Positions 52,691-63,520 of a stretch of DNA of 64,000 nt are shown in pieces. Location of the stretch: contig CM019216.1 of the NCBI GenBank assembly GCA_009741485.1, positions 25,382,054-25,446,053 of the forward strand, in the 5' to 3' direction. Source of the DNA: Malurus cyaneus samueli. Its lineage: Eukaryota > Chordata > Aves > Passeriformes > Maluridae. The translations under genes were made by a program, and so were the position numbers. Position 1 is the stretch's first letter, and each line of letters starts with the position of its first letter. The notes under the pieces were generated by a model. The model did not search any database. It was not told the origin of the DNA and was given only the letters and a program-made list of their open reading frames with translations.

Positions 52691-53110
52691 CCCAGCCGGA
52701 CACAGCCGGTTCCAGCCGGACACAGCCGGTTCCAGCCGGACACAGCCGGTTCCAGCCGGACACAGCCAGTTCCAGCCAGACACAGCCAGTTCCAGCCAGA
52801 CACAGCCAGTCCCACCGGACACAGCGGTTCCAGCCGGACACAGCGTTCCAGCGACACAGCGTCAGCCGGACACACTCCAGCGGACAAGTGTCCAGCCAGA
52901 CACAGCCGTTTCAGCCAGAGCAGCCAGTTCCAGCCAGATACAGCCGGTTCCAGCCGGACACAGCCAGTCCAGCCACACAGCCGGTTCCAGCCAGACAACC
53001 ACCGTTCCAGCCGACAACAGCCGTTCCAGCCAGATCAGCCAGTTCCAGCCAGATACAGCTGGTTCCAGCCAGATACAACCAGTTCCAGCCAGACACAGTG
53101 GGTTCTAGAC
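52691..53110 (+). repeat. 20-bp minisatellite, about 21 copies (two 10-bp half units)
   Basis: The unit is CAGCCGGTTC CAGCCGGACA, itself two related 10-mers sharing CAGCCGG. Copies in 52691-52760 are near identical. From about 52761 CCGG changes to CCAG, and near 53050-53110 TGG and CAG variants dominate, as expected from CpG decay. Between about 52811 and 53040 many 1-3 base deletions break the period. The unit is not a multiple of three and contains no stop on either strand, so a long array cycles through all three frames with the same 20-residue repeat. The open frames crossing it (up to 207 codons on the minus strand) are therefore artefacts. Confidence 0.92.
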
Positions 53111-53566
53111 GGATCCACCACTGCAGGGTGCAGCTGAGCCCATGGCACCGTGAGGACATTGAGTGGAAGGAAGGATGGAGGGGAAAAAATGGCAGGGGGA
53201 GGAGTAAAAAAGGGTACAGAAAAGGAACAGTGGCAACAGCAATGTGAGGAAAGAAGGAAGAGGAGCAAGAAATCAGTGGTGGAGACTTCTGGAGCAGAGG
53301 AAGGGAGAAGGATGAAGATCCAGAGGGCAATTTTTGCCTCTTGAGCATGGCAGCCTTGTGCCACCGATTGCCTGATGGAGGGACTGTTGCTTGAAGTGAA
53401 ATAAAAGGTGACAAAGGGGTACTTGGGGTGATATGAAGCCTTGGAAAAGGGGAGAAATGTTGTTTTCCCCAACTGTGAAATGCCTGTTTCTTTTTGTTTT
53501 GTTTTGTGTTTTTTTCCTTTGATTTCAAATACATGAATCAGTAATTAAACATTTATATTCATTAAT

Positions 53567-53572
53567 AATAAA
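53567..53572 (+). terminator. LTR polyadenylation signal AATAAA
   Basis: AATAAA followed by TTAAGC lies in the position expected for this LTR group, about 185 bp before the LTR end, and supports plus orientation. Confidence 0.65.
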
Positions 53573-56500
53573 TTAAGCTAATTCCTCAAAGCTGAATCTG
53601 TTTTGTCCATGACAGTAACTGGTACTTGTTCTGTCTTTTTTCTATCCAGATGCATTCTCATTCTTTTTCTCCTGTTTTCTCCCTGCTCATAAAGAGAGGA
53701 GCGAGAAGCACCCAGGTGGAAGTTTGTCTGTCAGCCAAGGCTTACCACGACAAGAACAAATTTTGTATAGTGCCAATAAGTAGCAGGCCAAGAAAATAAA
53801 ATAATTTTTGTGTAAATATTGATGTGTCTCTATATTTATTTATATACTGTATACTGTTCAGGAAAAATCAGAATGTTAATCTTAGTCTGTGTTTCTTAAA
53901 TCCATACAACAGTTTTACAAATAATGCTACAAACTGAAAAAATCTATTTATGTTTTATTAGAACTGATAGAGGAAAGCGATAACAAGTATTGTAGCTAAG
54001 CAAGAAGATAAATTGCACTTTGTTTTTTTTTTTTACAGATAGTGTAGATTAGCTGGTCAAGGCTCATGGAATTAAAGACTTCATGAGATATATTACCTCA
54101 CTTGTGTGATGATATCTTTTCAGCATTACTTCAGTTTGGATAATTCAAACGTTTGCTTCTTTCCTGCTAGAAAGATGATATCTTTTATTCCTAAGCCAAT
54201 ATTTATAACTATGAACAATTCAGAAAAGTTATCACTTGTTCAATATAAATTGAATTTATGTTGATTGTGGATGTACTTAAGCCCAAAGTTTGTCACAGTA
54301 CTAGCTGTAAGCATACTTGCTAGTAAAGCAAAAGAAAAATGTAAACTTCCAAGCAATTATAAAAACAAATGAAAGTGAAACATTATCTCATTGTATTTAT
54401 TGCCATAAAGACATAAACATAATGTAAAGAACTATTGTACTGAACACTGAAATATTTTCTGGCTGCACATTGTTTAAATTCTGGAATGGAATTCAAGTAT
54501 TTCTTAATTCTTCCTAATTGAAAAACAGCAACCAAAAATCTGTTTCTAGAGGAAACTGCTGTGTATTGCAGGAAAAAAATAGTCTTCCAAAACACAGTAG
54601 ACATATTTACTAAAAATAATACCTTTTTTAATTTAGGTGTTTAATTGCATAAACATGCCTGGGGGTATTTTTTTTTATTTTAAGGTCACAGAAAGCAAGA
54701 TTAGATTACTCTTTTCAGAAATAATTTGACAATCTACATATGCTGAGTAAGCAAAAGATTATTCAAAAGATCGTTTTGCTCTGCTATGCAAAATATCACA
54801 TTATCAATAGTTTTAATCTGACATTTTTCATGCATGTTTTTGCTAGGTCACAATGCAGAATATAGAAGACACATCTGAAAGACTTTGCAGTCTTTATATT
54901 GTAGTATCCAAAATGTCCCAAAATTCTAAATCCATGAAGTTAATACTGCAGTTCCAAGTCATTGGATGGAAGAATCCATCCCCATTCAATTCATACTTTA
55001 AAAGCAAGATCCAGAAGTATTACCTTTTCATGCATTCCCTCAATACGAAATTCAAAACTTCACCTTGGATGAGACCTGTCTTCCTTAAGTGAAAAAAAAA
55101 TTAGGTTCCACAAAGAAAAAACTTCAGGACAAATTTTGTGTCAGTTAAAAACAACTCTGCAGTAGGTCTATGACTGTATGAACATCAGTGCTATAAAATT
55201 ATTTGACATCTCTGTATGACAGAGGAAAACAACAAGAAAATTATAGTAAATGCAGGGGGAACACTCGGCACCACTATGTCTTAAAAAGGCTTACCAATTC
55301 CTAATGATCTTTGGGTATGTCTTGATTAGGACACATGCAGTTGAAAAAAAAAAGTGAAAGGCATATTCCGAAAGAAAAATAGAGCAATTATGTAGAAAAA
55401 TTTAATCCACTGCTTTCTGGAAGGTTTTTTGGAAGTTTGAGATTTACACTAAATGGAAGTGTTTGCTTTCTTTGGAAAAGACACTGCTGCCTCAACAGAT
55501 GAAGAGCCATCTTCCATCTGACATTTCCAAGTTCTTGATTCAAGAGATGTAAAATGTACTCCCTCCAAACTGCCTGTGTGCTTTAGTGTGAAATATTACA
55601 ATGAATGATCATCATATTCGCACTTGTATTTGCAAACATATCAAAAAACTTGTCTAGTACATGAAAGCATGTATCTACTATGAACTCCTGGTTATTACCA
55701 CATGAACAATTATGCCATGTTCTCTGAGTGGCTGGTGCATCTCAATAGTTGTCTTGTGCCTACTGTAACATTCTGGAACTGGAAATAAGTTCTGTAAATT
55801 GTCCTCCTATAACAAAAGAGGAAGACCAAAAGGTCAAAGATTCTTTGTTACCAAAGAATAATTTATTCCCTTAGATTAACAACGACAATAAAAAAAAAAA
55901 CAAAAGAAGAAATTTTTTTCCCATTCTCTGCTCACAATGCATCCTACCACTCATTTCAGAGTAGAAAACATTTCAGGCAGCTCACACAACCCTGTGACTG
56001 TCAAAAATATGTGAGGTGGTAAAAGCTGCAAAAGGTAAGTGGAGAGAGAATAATGTGGAATAACGATCACTGATTTTACTCTGTTCCCTGGATAGCAAAT
56101 AAAAAGCTATATTTTTCAAATTTGTGACTTATGCCCAACAAAGAACAAGAAAAGCACTAGAAGCATGAGAGAGGATTTAACATAAGAAACTCTGTATAAA
56201 ATCTAGTTTTGAATGGGCATTTGACAATTTTTTTTCTAGAAAGGCAGAATAATTGGAAACAATATAAACATCTCTTCATAATTTACGCAAAAGCAAAAGA
56301 ATTTTTATTGCATTTAAGATCTCCATACTAGCACAAGCCAAAAAACTAAAATACTGATCCATTTATTTTTATTAGTTTATATTTTCTGAATATTTAAAGT
56401 GTTTTTATTTTCTATCCTAGAAAATGCAAGTGTTGTTTCCCTTATTTCACAGAAATATTTTTTGCAAATTTATGCTGTCTAAAGGTAGCATCATAGTTAT

Positions 56501-56802
56501 AATGATTAAATAAATTCAACTATACATCAATTATTTCTAAGAAAATAGTAATATAATAATTTTTATCTTTGAAGATTTTACTTATTTGCTCATTCATTCA
56601 ATTAGGTTTTAATTTTATTTTTGTTCTCACTGTGGATCTAGGAAGACAAGTTGGACTTCATTTCATCATATTCTTGCCTAAAAGTGCAGATGGTGAGACC
56701 CAGGGAGAGATTTTATGTAAATGTTTTTCCACAGTTTATAACATGGAATAGTAGTTTATTTTCTAGTTGTTAAAAAAAAAATGTGTTATTGCTTGGGTTA
56801 TT

Positions 56803-56844
56803 AACTCTAGAGACATGTAGTACAACTCTAAAGACATGAAGTAC
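56803..56844 (+). repeat. 21-bp tandem duplication, two copies
   Basis: AACTCTARAGACATGWAGTAC occurs twice head to tail with two differences, probably by local slippage. Confidence 0.85.
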
Positions 56845-59572
56845 AACAACAGCAATTATGATTGTTTTTTGAATATTTCTTTATTCATAGGAGTTGAGGC
56901 AAATTTAATGATATAAATAAATGTGTTTGAATAATGAAACAGAAGACTCTCAAAAATCATGCAAATGCAATTTATTTAAGACATGGAAAGTGGATTTGAT
57001 CAGAAAGGCAGATGAAAAAGTGTCCATTTCCAAAAGATGTTAAAGGTCAGAAATATATTAGAGAGATGACTATTTGATCACCGTTCTTTGAGACACTTCC
57101 CAAGAGCTCAGGTGATTGTAGATTTTAGAATTTTCAATTAAAAATACCCATCAAATAATTGCATATAGACCAACTTCTGTCAAGCACACTCTGAGACAAG
57201 GAGTGGAGATTTAGTTCTGAACCTGGTTTGGATGTTTTAATTCTCACAGCAAGAACATCAGCTGGAGGAAGGGCCTGCTTGGAGAAGTGTGCTTAGACAG
57301 ACCAAAATTATAATTTCTCTGAAATGAGTCTGGCTTTTTGTTTACTCACATGCTTCCAATCTAGTACAGACCAAATAAAAATATTGGCAAATAATTTTGG
57401 AAAAAACCAAGTGACAAAAATTAAAATTTAGTTTTGGCCTATGATCCAGTGGGACTCAGAGCCATCAAGCCTGGCCTGATCTCTGCCTGCATGACTTTGC
57501 ATTTAAGCATTAAACATTTCTCACATCAGTTCAGACTATTCCAAGCAAGCATTTGCACATGTGTCATTACTCTAGAAACTCGGGGATGCTTCATGGGATT
57601 ACCTGTTATTCTCCAGTAACTTGCTGAATATGAAATCCATTACTTCCTTCGTTTCTTATCTGAAGAAACGCAGTTAACAATATTTATTTATTTACCCTGT
57701 GAAAGTTTTGTGTAGATAATACACTGAAAATTTACAGAGTGGCCCAGGTCAATTTTAAACCAGAATCTGTTATAGAACCTAAGATAGCTATTTTTTTCTT
57801 CCATTAAAACTACAGAATTTCATTGAAACATGCAATTTTCATGGTAGAGTGATAAAAAAAAAAAGTTGGGAGCAAAAAATGAGGGAATAACCTTCTGGAA
57901 CTGATATTAGATTATGAGACTTATCTTGGGAATGAATGACCAGTACCACCCCATGCTGTTTACTTTTGCATTGAAAGTTGTCACCCTCTTAATACAGGCA
58001 TAGTCTGTTGATCCTCTCTTTAGTCTACAATGAAAATAAATTACAAGAGTTCTTAATGATATTAAAAAAAAGAAATAATGGAAAAAATTAGCTATAGCCG
58101 ATTCTTTTTTCTGATCCAGTGGTGGGTTGAGGGCCTCTGCCCTTCCTAACCATACTGCGGATACCTGCCTTGCCTTGTGAGAACAAATATACCTTCACTA
58201 AGGACCCTTCTTGGGAACATTTAGCCTGCAACACTCGTGAATTTAGAATGCTGACTGACCTGAGACTGAACAGCAATGAAAAAAAGGAAAAAAAAAATAT
58301 ATACTTTAAAATTAACATTGGTACCAAAAATACTGGAAAAATACTTTTACTGGACAAAAATATATTCAGAACACTTAAATTTAGATAGGAAACTCTAAAG
58401 GTTAATGAAAGTAAAATAAAATGCTTCAAATATTTAAATAATGAGATCCATGTAACTCAGTCTGAAGAGATAATAATATAGAATATAAATTCCTTTATAT
58501 ATATACATAAGATATAGGTATACAAATTATTATGACTCATGTAGGCAAGTGTTTGGAGTATATTATCAAGCAAAAGGACAGTGGAAATGGAAGATCATAA
58601 TTTTTACTAAGCTAAGATGACAGTTTGAGAGAGCATTGATCAAAATCCATAACCATTATATATTTTTTTAATAAAAAGGCATATCGTGTAATCAATGAAA
58701 ATAAGCCAAAACCAAACAAACCAAAGCCAGCTTTTCATTTTTATTTACTTAAAATTTAGATAATCTTAAATTCCTAAGAGTCTGAGATGGTCAGAATCTA
58801 AACCAAACATGCAAGTTTCCAGTAAATTTTCTTTTAGCAACCACCTATTTCAAAATATGAAGGTAAAGCCTCAACATCTGTTCTTTTGCAAGGTCTCTAT
58901 AACAATAGTAAACCCCGCTAAATTCTGCAGTATTTCAAAGAGGGATTTTTTTAATGATTTCCAGCTCTTCAAAGAATAAGCCTTTCCTGACCTGAAGTTC
59001 TCAGAAAGCTTTCATAGAGTAAACTATCCAGTTTTTCAGGGACCCTCTGGCAGCAAAATGTGGTTGAAAGGGGTCACCTTCATAATATGGAAAAATACAA
59101 AATCAGTTTCAGGTGCAAGGAATTATTCCAAAAAATCGCTTAACTTATTAAATCTGGGAGTAGAAATTCCTCTTCCTTTCACAGTAACCTGCTCACCCAC
59201 TCAGGAATAAGAAATATTTATATGGTAATGAGACAGAAATAGTTTCCCCGAGGCATTCTCAGCAACATTCTTAAAGCAGAATTTTTTCAAAAAAAAAAAA
59301 TTCTTAGTCAGAACAAGGATCGTTCCATATTTATACACCCAACAAGTATTTAAAATAAAACAGTATCTGGAAATGAATATTTTAAATCCACACAGATGGC
59401 AAAAAAAATAAGCCTAATATAATTTAAAAGCATGAATATAAGTTCTACTGTCATGTTAAATGTCAGGGACTTGCACAATTAAGTTTTCAAGGTTACCTCA
59501 GTCAAAAAAATAATGTAAATTAGCCTGACATTCTTATTGCCAAAATTATCTAAATATGCCAATAAGGGAGCA

Positions 59573-59590
59573 TGTGTGTGTGTGTGTGTG
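59573..59590 (+). repeat. (TG)9 microsatellite
   Basis: Nine uninterrupted TG units. Confidence 0.93.
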
Positions 59591-60029
59591 TATAGAAGCC
59601 CATAGCATAAAACAGATTTCTCTTAGTAAAAGAAAAAAAATTTGAGGCAAGGAGTTTAAAAGTACTAGGAATTCCATTTGCTGGTAAGCATTTTGTTTTC
59701 CTCATCATCATGTGCCCTTTTTATTCTTTTATGAGGCAGTCTCTGAGATCAACAACATTTGAAACTCAATAAGAAAACACCAGGAATTTTAAACTCTGTT
59801 TGATATCAAATACCCTTAAGATGTTTCGCTTATGGAAACTCAAGCTGGATGAAAAGCATAAATTAAGAGAGCAGAGACTACTGTTTGAGAGGTGTGATCC
59901 CTGCACAGGGTTATAGAGCAGGTCAGGAGAGAACCCTGCAGAGAAAAAAGATATCAGATTGTAAGTTTGTTAGTTTCCAATTCAGCTAATTTAATTTCCT
60001 CTATTATGATTTATGGCAGCACATTTAAG

Positions 60030-60114
60030 AGAAGGATTAGGACTTTGGTCCCATGGCAGAAGGGTTGGAACTAGATGAGCAGATCCCTTCAAACTTTGAC
60101 CGTTCTATGATTTA
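60030..60114 (+). mobile_element. CR1 LINE 3' tail fragment
   Basis: 'tggtcccatggcagaagggt', 'tggaactagatgagcagatc' and 'ccttcaaactttgaccgttc' followed by 'tatgattta' match the last 80 bp of CR1. It is decayed but collinear. The octamer tail is reduced to one unit. Confidence 0.85.
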
Positions 60115-61369
60115 ACACACACTTTCTCTCAGCTATATGGAATCTCCCTTTAACCTTGCCTACATGTATCTATTTTGTCTTATAAACAGGCTAATATTTG
60201 AGTCATACGTGGGAACAAGCCTTGCCAAATTTTAAGTACAAAAATGTCATATTGAACTTTTTCATGAACACTGATGTAATTAAGATCCTCATACGCTGAG
60301 TTTCAAAAGACTTCTTTGCATAAACGGATCTGTAGAATATGATAACGTAAACTTCCTTTTAAACAAAAAAAAAAAAATTAAAGCATGGAAACAACTGTTG
60401 GGCTGTGTTCCTTCTGTTGCAGTAACATGGCACAGAATTTTGAGTATTACTTTCACTGTCTTTTTTAAACCTGCATGAATTTTCAGAAGGATCCTAACTT
60501 GTTGAATGGTATATATGGGTATTACCAGAACAAAGATTATGGCTGTTTCCCCCTAGAGAAATGAGAGAAGAAATTAATAAAGTGATTCTTCTGTTTTCCC
60601 TTTTGTGCATAGTTTCAGACTTTGGAAGAAATCTTCTCTTTTCATTGACAATAATTAACAACATTAGCAAGGATTCCTGGAGAGAGTTTTTCTAATTGAA
60701 AAGACCACATTTATGTGGAAAGAAGGTCAGCTTTAGTTTTTTTGTTTTGTTTTTTGTTTTTTTTTTTTGGTTTTTTTTTTTTTTGTTGTTGTTGTTTGGT
60801 TTTGGGTTTTTTTTTTTTTTTTTTTTTTCTGAAAAAGATACATGTATGGTATTCACTTGGAGAGTCTTTCTTTATGTCAAATGCAGTACCATAAAACTAG
60901 GTATTATTCTTCTGAAATGGATAAAATTATTGTTTATCTTAATTTTGTGACAAAACACTGTGTAGCATAGAGTGTCTTAAGATAATGATAAATTACACAC
61001 ACTGAAGAGAAAAAAAGGGGGGTAGTATGAGGGAGGAGTTCTTTGTACAGACTCAGAAAAAAAGAGTAAATTAAATGATTTCAGATCTATGTGACAGGGT
61101 CTCTGTGGAATGATACTGGTTTGGTCCCTAATCAATAGAGACTGTTGGTATCTGATTGATTTACTAATTTCATTCTTGAGAAATTGCTTTTAATTTGCTG
61201 AGGATTTAATTGCATTTATTGTATGATTAATTGTGGCAGGGTGCTTGGAGCTCTGGACAGGCTTTTGTAATAATTTCCATCTGATTAGAAGAAAAAAAAA
61301 ATTAGTAATATTTAAAGAATTCAAAACAAGTCTTGCAATTGGGAGGGAAATTGGGGGAAAAATTGCATC
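60115..61369. other. AT-rich unique noncoding DNA
   Basis: No gene was found. It contains the T/G-rich tract at 60737-60828 and a homeodomain-motif-dense stretch at about 61137-61262. Confidence 0.55.
60737..60828 (+). repeat. T-rich tract with G interruptions
   Basis: T runs are broken by TTTG, TTG and GG, including (TTG)4 near 60785-60796. The 84-codon F-rich frame across it is a composition artefact. Confidence 0.9.
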
Positions 61370-61866
61370 TCTACTCTAGGAAGACTCCTCTGTACAAGAG
61401 ACATAAAAGTCCTGTAGCAGGTCTCTGGAGGGCAACAAAGATGATTAGGGGACAAGAACAAATCTCTTATGAGAAGGGTTGAAAGATTAGGGCCTGTTCA
61501 GTGGGAAGAAACAATTGAGAGGGGACTTCATCAGGGTGAATAAGCGTCTGAAGGGAGGATGTAAAGAGGATGTTTTCAGGCACTTCTCAGAGGTGCCAGG
61601 CAACAGGACAAGAGGCAAAGGGCAGAAAGTGGCACACAGGAAGTTCCATCTGAATATGAGGAAGAATTTCTTTACTGTGTGGGTGACTGAGCACGTGAAC
61701 AGATTGTCCAGAGACGTTGCAGAGTCTCCCTCATGGGGGATACTCCAGAGCCACCAGGACATAATTCTGTGCCTTATGCTCTGGGATGATCTGCTTGATC
61801 AGGCTGTAACAGCTGATCCATTGTGGACTACTGTGGTCTCTTCCACCCTTACCTGTTCTGTCATAT
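61370..61866 (+). mobile_element. CR1 LINE fragment, ORF2 C-terminus to 3' end
   Basis: It begins near 'ctctggagggcaacaaagat' and continues through the segment encoding the end of ORF2. A frame from 61515 stays open for about 117 codons and includes LKGGCKED, TRGKGQK, LNMRKNFFTV and VTEHVNRLSRDV, typical of the C-terminal tail of CR1 reverse transcriptase. It then enters the 3' untranslated part ('atccattgtggactactgtg', 'gtctcttccacccttacctg') and ends near 'ttctgtcatatgaa'. The wording differs from the 37.6-kb copy, so it is a different CR1 subfamily. It is a dead 5'-truncated copy despite the residual open frame. Confidence 0.92.
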
Positions 61867-62113
61867 GAATTGCTAAAGAATCATTTTTTATTATTTTTTT
61901 TTAGTACAAAGGCAGTAGCAACAACGGTGTTGATATGTTTGCTGTAGAAAAGTTATTGCTACTTACCCTATGATCATTGAATTAGCATCATGCTTTCAGG
62001 AGCCTTATGCTTTCTAAGCTTTCCTTCCACATATTTATTATTCCCCTAGTATTTTAAATTGCCTTTAAGTGGAAGGACTCTGCCAAATCAAAATGAGTTC
62101 ACACACATGTATA
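61867..62113. other. Short unique spacer
   Basis: Nothing was recognised between the CR1 end and the ERVL LTR. Confidence 0.55.
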
Positions 62114-62313
62114 TGGCGTCAAAACTGGCTGGGATAGGGTTAACACTGCTCACAGCAGTCCATACAGTGTTGTGCTTTGTATTTGTGGCTGAGATAATGT
62201 TGGTAACACACTGGTGTTTTAGCAATTTCTGAGGAGTGCTTGTGCAGCATCTAGGCTGTCACACATGCGAAGGAAAGGGGAGAAAGGTGGATCACATGGT
62301 ACAGCAGAGGATA

Positions 62314-62355
<42 letters not shown>

Positions 62356-62506
62356 CTTGCTTCTGTGGCAGCTTTTGTTTTCTTTTATTAAAGTGTTTTT
62401 ACCTTGACCTGTAAGCTTTTCATCTTACTTTCTCACTTTCTACTGCTGAGGGCAGGGAGTGGGAGAGTGGCTTTGTGGGCATTTGGCAGCCAAGGTTAAT
62501 CCAACA
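62114..62506 (+). mobile_element. ERVL-type LTR with poly(T) inside
   Basis: It starts TGGCGTCAAAACTGGCTGGG with 'ataggg-ttaacactgct', the 5' signature of a common avian ERVL LTR. It continues with 'atgttggtaacacactggtg' and ends 'gggcatttggcagccaaggt-taatccaaca' (CA at 62505-62506). An ATTAAA poly(A) signal lies at 62387-62392. At about 393 bp it is shorter than the related minus-strand copy (567 bp), so U3 sequence has been lost. A T37 run (62317-62353) sits where the missing part should be. No TSD was seen. Confidence 0.85.
62317..62353 (+). repeat. Poly(T) tract, T37, inside the LTR
   Basis: This is the longest homopolymer in the window. It replaces part of the LTR U3/R region. It may be an expanded short T run or mark a deletion. 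Its length in the assembly may be unreliable. Confidence 0.95.
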
Positions 62507-62783
62507 CTTTTGGGTCCAAAAAAAACCCCAAAATCCCAAACAAATATCCATCTTTATTTCCTACCTGAAATTTAGGATTACCCATGATATCAAAAATGAA
62601 GTCCTTTGAGGACACAGGGGGGCACAGACTGCATACATCGTTCTGTTCACTAAACACATAACCCTTAAGGCATCAGAAACAGCCATTTATGGAGCTGGAA
62701 ATCCACAGAAAACTGTTTTGATATATGAAATATGGGAAATTAAATATGAGACTTAAAAAAACCTTACCATTTTCATTCTCCTG
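62507..62783. other. Spacer between two ERVL LTRs
   Basis: AT-rich sequence without recognisable features, 277 bp. Confidence 0.5.
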
Positions 62784-63350
62784 TGTCCTGGTTTAATCCA
62801 ATAGGCAGCTAAACACCACACAGTCCACTCACTCATTCTTCCATTCCTCTGTGGGATGGGGTGAAAATTGGAAGGAACACAAAGTAAAATTTATGGTTTG
62901 AGATTAAAAATGGCTTCATATGACGTAAAATTAAGGGAAATAATAAAAAAATATAAAATAATTAGAATATACAAAACAAGTGCCATACTATACAATTGCC
63001 CAGCACCCACTGACTGATGCCCAGCCCGTTCCCAAGCAGTGAGTCAGCGCTCCCTGGGTCAGCTTTGAGCCTAGCTGATGAGCATGATATCATATGATTT
63101 CATATCCTTTTGGGCTAGTTTGGGTCTGCTGCCCTGGCTGTGTCTCCCCCCACCTTCTTTGTACCCCGAGCCTCCTCAGTGGTGGTGTGGTATGAAAAGC
63201 TGAATAAATCTTTGATTTAGTGCAAATCCTGCTCAGGAGCAATTGAAGCATTAGTGTGTTATCAACATCATTCTCATCCTTAATGCAAAACATGGCACTA
63301 TACCAATAACTAGGAAGAAAATTAACACTACCCCAGATGAAACTAAGACA
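62784..63350 (-). mobile_element. ERVL-type LTR, 567 bp
   Basis: The plus strand begins TGTCCTGGTTTAATCCAATA and ends 'actaccccagatgaaactaa-gaca'. It is a full-length reverse-oriented avian ERVL LTR, matching the group consensus along its length: 'gcagctaaacaccacacagt', 'tgggatggggtgaaaattgg', 'cccagcacccactgactgat', 'tttgggctagtttgggtctg' and 'gtgttatcaacatcattctc'. Both ends fit TG...CA. It belongs to the same group as 62114-62506 but has the opposite orientation. No matching short duplication flanks it (ATTCTCCTG left, TCTGGCC right), so a lost body or an end shift is possible. Confidence 0.9.
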
Positions 63351-63520
63351 TCTGGCCATAATGCAGCTGCAATGTCTTCAGGGAAACCAAATTTGTTTGT
63401 CAGTCTGTTTCTCACCTCCATTCTTTGTCTGTGAGCCTGTTCTGAAAGCCAAATGAGACTGATTGTGCAATCTCTTCCCACCTGTATCAAATGAACTAAC
63501 CAAACTTTTCGATTACTTAA
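63351..63520 (-). other. Possible ERVL internal remnant upstream of the LTR (unproven)
   Basis: On the minus strand an open frame from about 63527 runs through this segment and, without a stop, into the LTR to 63251. It has no ATG at the start I would choose (TTG at 63490). The portion outside the LTR has a plausible coding texture with charged residues, but I did not recognise a retroviral domain. The expected polypurine tract next to the LTR is absent, which argues against internal viral sequence. The apparent membrane-like segment comes from translation of the LTR itself. Confidence 0.25.

Larger units (their letters stand above)
52440..53752 (+). mobile_element. ERVK-type LTR carrying an internal minisatellite
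   Basis: The 3' part matches the same avian LTR group as 40320-41625. It has AATAAATTAAGC (AATAAA at 53567-53572), 'ctgaatctgttttgtccatg', 'acagtaactggtacttgttc' and the terminal 'gtcagccaaggcttaccac' near 53752. Upstream lie G/A-rich sequence (53100-53450), the minisatellite (52691-53110) and a moderately GC-rich 5' part from about 52440. The 5' boundary is uncertain and no TSD was identified. No viral internal region adjoins it. The intact poly(A) signal, compared with the damaged one at about 41440, suggests less decay in that part. Confidence 0.65.
53753..60029. other. AT-rich unique noncoding DNA
   Basis: No gene was found. It includes a 21-bp tandem duplication (56803-56823 and 56824-56844, two mismatches) and a (TG)9 microsatellite at 59573-59590. 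Open frames up to 113 codons (58088-58429, minus) have no recognisable domain and cross A-rich sequence. Confidence 0.6.

Noticed and set aside
52670..53534. Repeat proteins over the minisatellite on both strands
   Set aside because: The 20-bp unit has no stops in any frame, so the frames are automatic.
58088..58429. 113-codon minus-strand hydrophobic frame
   Set aside because: The F/L-rich part is the complement of A-rich sequence, and an overlapping frame exists on the other strand.
60737..60950. Membrane-like Phe-rich 84-residue frame
   Set aside because: It is encoded by a T-rich simple tract.
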